A DNA stretch of 64,000 bases from Prinia subflava. Lineage: Eukaryota; Chordata; Aves; Passeriformes; Cisticolidae. The stretch lies in contig NW_026960608.1 in assembly GCF_021018805.1 (NCBI RefSeq), forward strand, positions 1,054,001 through 1,118,000, given 5' to 3'. The position numbers were made by a program, and so were the translations under genes. Shown one piece after another: positions 57,833-64,000 of the stretch. Under the pieces are notes generated by a model. It did no database searches. It was given only the letters and a program-made list of their open reading frames with translations, and was not told the DNA's origin. How positions within the stretch are numbered: the first letter of the stretch is position 1; every line of letters begins with the position of its first letter.

Positions 57833-58590
57833 TGTCTCAGGGTTGGTGTTCCCTGAAATTCTCCTCAGGGTTGCTGTTCCCCGAGCTATATAGGGTTCTC
57901 TCTCAGGGTTGCTGTTCCCTGAGATTCACCTCGGGGTTGCTGTTCCCCAAGGTATATAGGGCTTTCGAGCTTTTCTTGCCTGAAAGGTTCCACGCCAGAG
58001 CCAGAGAAGACAAGCTGAGTCCGCCAGTCCGTGCCTCCAAGGTTGTGTATTCTTTCATTAGCTCTTAGTTCTTTCTCAGCTCTGCAAGGCGTCCCCAGCA
58101 GAGCAGGACACGCGGCGGACTGACTGGATCAGAGGGTCCCGGACTTTATGTGCAGTCCCCTTGACCCAACCACTGTCCACAATGTACTTTTTATTTACAA
58201 AATTTTGCCAATACTTACTACCTATGTTAACATGTCATTTCTACTCTAAACCAATCCTTGAAATCCAACTCAGCAAAAGATGGGGGACGAGAACTAGGAG
58301 GACAGGGCCACTCCCCAATTCCTCCATCTTGTCTCTTCAAACCCATATACTAAAAATCCTAGATTCTACATTTACATTCTGTGATAAACTAACTACTACT
58401 TATTTCAAACTCTCTTGGCTTGTGATTCTTCGTACAATGTGGGCATTCTCTCCCATGGACAGAGATCAAGAGCAGTGTCCTCCTGGGCTCTGTGTGAGGC
58501 TGGCTGACCCCCTTGTACAGATCCCAGACCCCCCTGTCTGGTCTCCAAACCCTCCAGGGTGGCCAGAGGGATGTCCTGGACTCCAATACA
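57833..58590 (-). repeat. 5' LTR of ERV-J (LTR-A, copy 4)
   Basis: On the minus strand it begins TGTATTGGAGTCCAGG and ends CCCTGAGACA, followed by the Lys primer site. It fixes the ends of the LTR-A family and links ERV-A and ERV-J. A tripled caggttgctgttccctgag-like unit lies at 57838-57950. Confidence 0.9.
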
Positions 58591-58824
58591 GGCCATACAG
58601 AGAAGACAAAGCAGAACTAACACCAAGATTATGAAATCCTTGACATCCAGAGGGAACTCAGTATTTTCAAAAACTGCTGTGCCTGGCCTGAAAGGCTGGA
58701 AGAAATAATTTTCTACTCTTTCCCCTAGGGGCTGGGTGTGATTGTTGAGGATGCCCCAGGGGTAGCAGCCCACACTGGGACAGGCAAACAATATCGAGTA
58801 TGTATTCCAAATGATGTTCTTCAC
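58591..58824 (-). pseudogene. Env-like tail directly upstream of the ERV-J LTR
   Basis: A short open frame ends in a hydrophobic anchor (DFIILVLVLLCLLCMAC, about 58640-58595) that runs straight into the LTR with no polypurine tract. Anchor position and style resemble the end of the ERV-A env, without its basic tail. If it is env, the order env-LTR-primer site-gag implies a recombined tandem provirus. It could instead be unrelated flanking sequence. Confidence 0.4.
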
Positions 58825-58827
58825 CTT

Positions 58828-59110
58828 TAAAGCATAAAATAAGGAGTTTACAATTAGAAATTGTAAAGCAGGTATATTTTATTTCTAGCTGGGATACACA
58901 TGGGAATACCTCTTCTAAACTGCTCTTACCTGGTCAAGACAAAGTCTAGGTTTAAATACACTTTGATCCCACAAACCCACACCTCTTCACCTGCCCATCT
59001 TCCGTCTTCTCTTGTTTTGTATTCTAATTAGCTGTCACGCCTCCTGGTGGTGGTGAGCTGGGGTTTTGGGAGGAAGGCTGATGTCTTCCTCAGGTTGATC
59101 TTCACTTCTG
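58828..59110 (-). repeat. LTR fragment related to LTR-D
   Basis: ataaggagtttacaattag, aaagcaggtatattttattt and, later, ctaattagctgtcacgcctcctggtggtg follow the order of motifs seen in the LTRs at 9819 and 28073. The boundaries are approximate. Confidence 0.45.
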
Positions 59111-59639
59111 GGTAGGCGCAGTGGAGATTTGGCTATTTTTAAGGTCACTTTGTTCTTTCTAAAAATTAGGAACTTGATTTTGCTGGATTTAAGCCACGAA
59201 GTTCTGCTTTATTGCTTTTTGACAAATACCTAGGTCCCGCTTTGCTGAGTTTCAACATTATATATCTTACCTATATGACTTCTACCTAGTAACTACTTAA
59301 CAACCAAGCTTAATAGCTAATCTTCTATGTGTTCTCAGAACAAGCTGTTTTTCTACTTCTACAAACTCACCAAAAGCTGCTTCTAAAATCTTATATTTTC
59401 ATATCCATAAATGTCCCCCATATCACCTTGGAGGTTATCATGCAATAGATATAATAAACCAATAAAACAATTTTCATATTATTCCCTGATCTCAACAGGA
59501 ACATTGCAACAGGCAGGTAGTTCCCTATGTGTGGAAAAATATAGAGTAAGGTATAGTACCCATGTAAAGACCTTGAACATCATGATGAATAGGTGGTATC
59601 TGTAATACAAAATTGTATTTCTGACTTGTCTCAGGACTA
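59111..59639. other. Unassigned AT-rich stretch
   Basis: No gene or repeat end recognised. Confidence 0.5.
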
Positions 59640-60130
59640 TTATGGTCTGTGGCTCTGGGAGAGGGTCCCAGAGCATGCAGAACCTCGAGAAGTGACACTT
59701 CCCCCCGGAGCTGTGATGCTCTCAGCTGTTGCTTCTCGGGGCGCAGAGATGACACAGAGGCGAGACGGGTCTTAGGATGAAGCTGAGGTGGTTTATTGAA
59801 GGTGCACCAGATGCCCAAGATGCTGAGCAGGGGTCAGACAGTGCGTTTTATGAGGGGATGGTGCAGAACAAGCAACCCATGAGGGCACAGCCAGGGAGAG
59901 GTCCAAGGCAGGGTTTGCATCTTGCAAACTTATCAGGGGGAACAGGGGAGGGGAATGATACACAGGGAAAAACAGGACATTGAGTAACTAAAGATTGATA
60001 GGGAAGGTTCTGGGGAGAGGGATAGGAATACAGGGGATTGACATTTGGGAAAGGAGGAGATTAGGACAAGATAGGCACCTGGGGGCCAATAGGACACTCT
60101 CTAAGAAGTGGCTAGCTAATAAGTAAAAGG
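59640..60130 (-). repeat. Probable LTR, minus orientation
   Basis: gaggtggtttattgaagg near 59785 is a minus-strand AATAAA with flanking R/U5-like DNA, and a G/A-rich promoter-like block follows. No second copy occurs in the window and the ends are unclear. Confidence 0.35.
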
Positions 60131-60387
60131 GATTGACATATAACCGATTGAATAACAATTAGGGTATGAGTCAAAATATAATACAAGCTGATACAAATAA
60201 AGACAGGCACCATTATAGGGAATGGGGGAGGATATGCTTAGGGAAGACAGCAAATCCTAAAGCATAATCATAATTTCAAGTGAACCCTTTATGATTGATT
60301 ATTCACACATAAAACAGAAGGCTAGCCAAGAACCTAAAGCAAAAGCACACTGCAACACAGGACTGCTGCATATTGGGCCCCAAAATA

Positions 60388-60950
60388 TGTACTAGTTTGA
60401 AAGCAAACCAGTGAGAGATTCCAGGTCAGAACTACAGTTTAATAGGAAAATTAAAATAAAGGCAATAATACAGAAACACTGGCTTAAACTGACAGAGTTA
60501 GAATACGACCTGACACCCTGTTGGTCAGAGTGGTGGTAGCAGTCTGATTAAATGGTGACTACCGTCCCATTGGGGTGATGGATGTGGTTTTGTTGAAGCA
60601 CTGATCCTGTAGAAAAGTCTGGTCTTTCTCTGGAGGTCCAGTGGTAGTTATCGAGCTCATGTCCTCTGGGAATCCAGTGAAAGTGCTGCCTATGATCCAA
60701 CCCTCAGATTATCCAGGTAGGAATGTTTGGTTCCTCACCTGGGATGGAGCATCTCACAGTGGCATGATGTAATTTTATGAGTCATGCTGGGAGACTTTGA
60801 TGGCCCATTAGCAGAGATAGGCCCATGGAGGGTGTTATCAGGGATGAACCATGGATAAGATAAAGAACACTGCCCCTCCTATCTTAACAGCTTATGGTTG
60901 ATGGTAATAGAATGCATACTTTTCATTACATCTTCCATTGTAACCCAAGA
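60388..60950 (-). repeat. LTR-X, copy 2
   Basis: It runs from tgtactagtttgaaagc to cattgtaaccca and matches 5680-6285 without the AAAAT expansion. The target duplication was not resolved. Confidence 0.75.
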
Positions 60951-61470
60951 CTCTGTGACTATTCTGTTAATTTGAATGGTCTAGGTGTGCACTCAACTTG
61001 TGTATGCTGTTAACATCCTGTGGTTTTGTTTTGATCTACTGTTTCCAAGTCATGTTGATGTGTTATTTTTATTGCTATGACTCATCCAAGTAGCACGAAA
61101 AACTCAGAGCTGACAATAAACATGGAAAAAAACCCTTCACTGTAAGTTAGTCACTGTCTGGCCCAGCATAAGTAAAATTTTGTCCTAATAATAAATCATC
61201 TACTCAAAGATTCTCTGCTATTCCTATTCATTTACCATTATACCAAAATTTTTGAATTTTAGAGTTTAAATATCGGCAGTTTTAACAACCAAAGTATGGT
61301 CTGTGTATGTGTGCATAATAAAAGATAAAATTTATTGTATATATTTTAAAATCTACACACTTTATATATAAAATATGTAAAATAGCTTGTATATTTGTAT
61401 ATTTTAGAGGTATTTACGTATGAGAATCCATCACCATTTTAGTGAAATTTAGCAATGTATAGCCAAAAGC
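60951..61470. other. Unassigned AT-rich stretch
   Basis: No gene or repeat end recognised. Confidence 0.5.
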
Positions 61471-62160
61471 TGTCGCTGTGGAGTTGGAGACAGGAATGCG
61501 ACATACACACATTGAGGATCGTATGGTAACAGCCTTTTTTATTGTCTGGCAGCCCTTTTAATAGGGTTTTTACCCGCAGCTTCCACTAGCCCAACATGCT
61601 GCTTTGCAGCAATGTCCTGCTGCCCCATGCGTCCCTGCAAATACCATGGCAGCTTGTTGCTGTCCTCACACAGGGCACCAGATATTGCTGTGGAGTCAGA
61701 GACGGATGCAACATACACACATTGAGGATCATATGGCAATAGCCTTGTATATTGTCCGGCAGCACTTTTTATAGGGTTTTCAAATTTCCCACTCTTACAG
61801 ACATGATTGGTCAGGGGTCTTAACTCTGCCTAGCTCACTGGCCAATGATATGGGTGTATCTGTACTTCACAGGGGTTGGTTGAGGTCCTCTGACTGGGTT
61901 TGAATCTGACCTATCCCTGCCATGTCTACTTTGAGCTAGGCTGGTCGAGCTGGTATCTGTTAAGCCAAATCATCTCTACAGATATAGTCTAGCTATATCT
62001 GTTATAGGTCCCTCTTTTGAGTTTTATAAAAATGAAAATGCAAAGTGTTCTCTTTTATCTTACCAGCAAGGGCCCTTTGCAGATAAGATGAAAGAACAGC
62101 ATGACAACACATATAATTTTACCTAACTTGACAAGCCTAGTTTCTCTCAGCCAGTGATGC
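61471..62160 (-). mobile_element. Miniature LTR-primer site-partial LTR remnant (element Q)
   Basis: On the minus strand an LTR ends at 61683 (CTCCACAGCAATA). Two bases later is a primer-site-like TGGTGCCCTGTGTGAGGA (61680-61663). After only about 100 bp a second copy of the LTR end follows (61571-61471, ending CTCCACAGCGACA). The copies share acacacattgaggatc and the surrounding 90 bp. The upstream limit (about 62160) is a guess. Confidence 0.6.
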
Positions 62161-62692
62161 ATTCCACATATTATAAATGTTACATCCATTCTCAGGAGCT
62201 GTCAGGCATGATTACCAACAATACAAGCTTCCAGATTGGCACACCACAGCCTTATTGCTTGAAGTTATAAACTTATTGTGTAGTGCTCCCATTCTAAAGA
62301 GGTGGGAATTTGATTTTACCCTTCTTCTTTTGCTGATAACTCCTCCCTTGACCCAAACTTCATATTCTACCCCTGTGATACCCTATAAAAACCCCAAGAC
62401 CCTGCCTTTGGCTAGTTTTTCATCTTTGTCCCCCTCCTCATCCCTGGGGGTAATAAATGGATTGTCGAGCTTAATAAAATGGAGACCCATCTCGTTTGTT
62501 CCCATGCCTGGCACTGGCAGCTGCACCCTCCCTGGACATGATGAACTCTGCTGCAACATGACGCAACGACTTTTAACTCTATGAACAAGAAACATTTCAA
62601 CTTTACAACCATGGGAAAATCAAATAACAGGAAAAGCAATATTTCAAGTTCAGGTTTTTCCCTTGAATAAACTTGTCATCTCAAAAATACTC
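62161..62692. other. Unassigned stretch
   Basis: No coding motif recognised. Promoter-like and polyadenylation-like signals (tataaaaacc near 62382, aataaa near 62451 and 62471) on the plus strand suggest another worn LTR. Confidence 0.35.
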
Positions 62693-62955
62693 TGTTGCTG
62701 TTAGCCACACTCGAATAACACACGGAGTCGGAATTTGGGAGAGCAGCATCAGCAGAGAAAAATCTATGCCCTTTGTTTATTACTTCCTATTATATACTTG
62801 TTGAAAGGTGACCATGGATTGGAGGGTGGTATTCCCATCTCTCAACCACATTGGTCAAAGGGACTGTCACACAACCTTGTCTGTTTCAGAAAGGAATGTG
62901 AAAACAATATCAATGTTTATAGAACACTGTGGATGCACGGCTGGAAAAGCAGGGA
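62693..62955 (-). repeat. LTR-E, copy 3, truncated
   Basis: The reverse complement shares the block ccatggattggagggtgg to ccacattggtcaa with LTR-E copies 1 and 2. On the minus strand it ends GGCTAACAGCAACA. The U3 start is lost where the ERV-F LTR begins. Confidence 0.65.
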
Positions 62956-63317
62956 TGTGCACAATCCTGCTCTTAGCTTAAGGGATGAGTAGAAGATGAA
63001 ACGTCCTTGAGCCATTCCTTAGATGGGATAAGGAGGAAGTAAAGCTTGGAACAATAGCTGTAACAGGATGCTAGACAGGATGCATTAGCCATAAGTTAGG
63101 GAAGATTTGCAGCATTTAGCCTCATGGACAGAGCTTCTGAACCAATTATGTATACTGCAAGGACGCGTGAACACTATGGTTTAACCAATGATGTTCAGAG
63201 TTAGGTGCATGATATGCTTAGCACAGTATAAATGTACGTCAAATAGCTGAATAAACGAGCAAGATTTTTAACTCATATTGAGTGCTGTCTTGACTCTGGC
63301 TGATTCCCCAGCCAACA
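62956..63317 (+). repeat. 5' LTR of ERV-F
   Basis: It runs from tgtgcacaatcctgc to ccagccaaca, with a TATA box (TATAAAT, 63227-63233) and AATAAA (63250-63255). The left end is inferred from the TGT...ACA ends. A segment, catgatatgctta, is shared with the ERV-C LTR. Three bases after its end, tggggcccaaaaaactga (63321-63338) sits in the primer-site position, but I cannot assign a tRNA. Confidence 0.7.
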
Positions 63318-63495
63318 TTCTGGGGCCCAAAAAACTGAGAAGAGGAAATGGGAACTCTCAAATCTGCGGATAATTAAGAGGCAGACGGAGAGCGGGGATC
63401 AGAGCGGGAAGGCGTCTCAACAAGGGAGATCGCAGGAATTCTGACTAGGAGCTCAAGTCAGACCCGCATAGAGGTAAGACCGCTAACCCTGAAGA

Positions 63496-64000
63496 ATGGA
63501 GTGGGAGGCAGCCCTCGGTCTGTTGAAATGTATCCTAGCCAAGCAAGGGATGAACACCGAGGAGAGACGGCTCAGAGAGCTTTTAAAATGGGCTAAGGAA
63601 CATGGATATATGAAAGACATATCTCTGATCTTTAGCCCTGAAGAATGGAGGGAGGTGTGCGATGCCCTATGGGAGAAGACGATTGAACGAAGTAAATCAG
63701 CTAAAATGCTGGGGAGCTTATGGCGCAGTATAATCAACGCATTACTACAGATGAAAGCAGAATGTAAAGTCACTCTGGCAGCTACAGAGGTGCTACGCCC
63801 TCCAGCCGCTCCCCCCCCGGTCCCTGAAACAACGACTTTTCGGATCGGAAGATTTTTTGGCACTGATCATATGCGACTGATAAGAGGACTGCAACAGCAG
63901 CCAAAAAACTCTGCTGCAGAAGTAACAAAAGATGAAATGGCTGTCCAGTCAACAGGTGGTTTGCCTCAGCAAGACACACACGCTACAGCAGCCACAGTCT
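63496..64000 (+). CDS. gag: ERV-F gag, 5' part, open to the window edge
   Basis: The ATG at 63496 follows a splice donor (gaggtaagac, about 63471) and an LTR, and the frame stays open for all 168 codons in the window. The first 95 or so residues form a matrix-like helical domain (LRELLKWAKEHGY, FSPEEWREVCDALWEK, SLWRSIINALLQM). These align with ERV-C gag (INQLAQWAKKKGK, FSETEWKEIGDLLWDS, ITWKKIINTLQTF-like). Both then have a proline-rich stretch and an RFFG motif (about residue 120 here). The family is beta-like by this comparison. The rest of the provirus lies outside the window. Confidence 0.85.
   Translation, partial: MEWEAALGLLKCILAKQGMNTEERRLRELLKWAKEHGYMKDISLIFSPEEWREVCDALWEKTIERSKSAKMLGSLWRSIINALLQMKAECKVTLAATEVLRPPAAPPPVPETTTFRIGRFFGTDHMRLIRGLQQQPKNSAAEVTKDEMAVQSTGGLPQQDTHATAATV

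Noticed and set aside
1..64000. tRNA genes suggested by tRNA-like matches
   Set aside because: The matches to tRNA-Lys, Arg, Glu and Trp ends are 12-18 base primer sites next to LTRs, not whole tRNA genes.
1..64000. CRISPR arrays, operons or ribosome binding sites
   Set aside because: The DNA is vertebrate. No regularly spaced short repeats with unique spacers were seen.

Overview
The window is a stretch of vertebrate, almost certainly bird, nuclear DNA with no recognisable host gene. The bird assignment rests on CR1 LINE fragments (33.1-34.4 kb and 37.6 kb) and on a solo LTR at 32.5-33.05 kb of a type I know as common in bird genomes. Most of the DNA is endogenous retrovirus (ERV): at least eight proviruses or large provirus fragments and more than a dozen solo or partial LTRs, often inserted into one another. 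Such density would suit a low-recombination compartment such as a W chromosome or pericentromere, but the sequence alone cannot prove that.

Layout. 0-7.4 kb: an old beta/alpha-like env with its 3' LTR (ERV-A, +) is split by a young 5.3 kb provirus with no viral genes (ERV-B, 227-5537, TSD agaact) and by an LTR of family X. 7.4-12.5 kb: AT-rich DNA and diverged LTRs. 12.5-28.96 kb: a minus-strand gammaretrovirus-like provirus (ERV-D) with tRNA-Arg PBS, gag, pro, pol and an unusual env. It is interrupted by ERV-C (14688-21954, +), a beta-like provirus with two 400-bp LTRs that look identical, an exact 6-bp TSD, open pro (dUTPase-protease) and env, a pol with one in-frame stop, and a gag that lost its capsid region. 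29-34.4 kb: solo LTRs and a CR1 that carries a solo ERV-B LTR. 34.47-37.38 kb: a minimal LTR element (T) of two 1.37 kb LTRs around only 171 bp, with tRNA-Glu PBS, PPT and a 5-bp TSD. 38.15-40.17 kb: a gamma-like fragment (ERV-M, -) without env. 40.2-48.0 kb: an ERVL-type provirus (ERV-E, +) whose flanking LTRs belong to different families. 48.1-54.5 kb: a second ERVL (ERV-H, -), tail to tail with the first and carrying two LTR insertions. 55.5-58.8 kb: a beta-like gag, tRNA-Lys PBS and LTR (ERV-J, -), with an env-like tail upstream of the LTR. 58.8-62.7 kb: solo LTRs and a second miniature LTR-PBS-LTR remnant. 62.96-64 kb: the 5' end of another beta-like provirus (ERV-F, +), whose gag is open to the window edge.

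The open reading frames serve retroviral replication, and almost all are broken. The best preserved are pro and env of ERV-C and the partial gag of ERV-F. The nesting gives relative ages: ERV-D is older than ERV-C, ERV-A older than ERV-B, the CR1 older than the ERV-B solo LTR, and LTR-D older than LTR-E. LTR similarity marks ERV-C and element T as the most recent arrivals. Family letters are local labels for this window, not database names. LTR identities were judged by eye.
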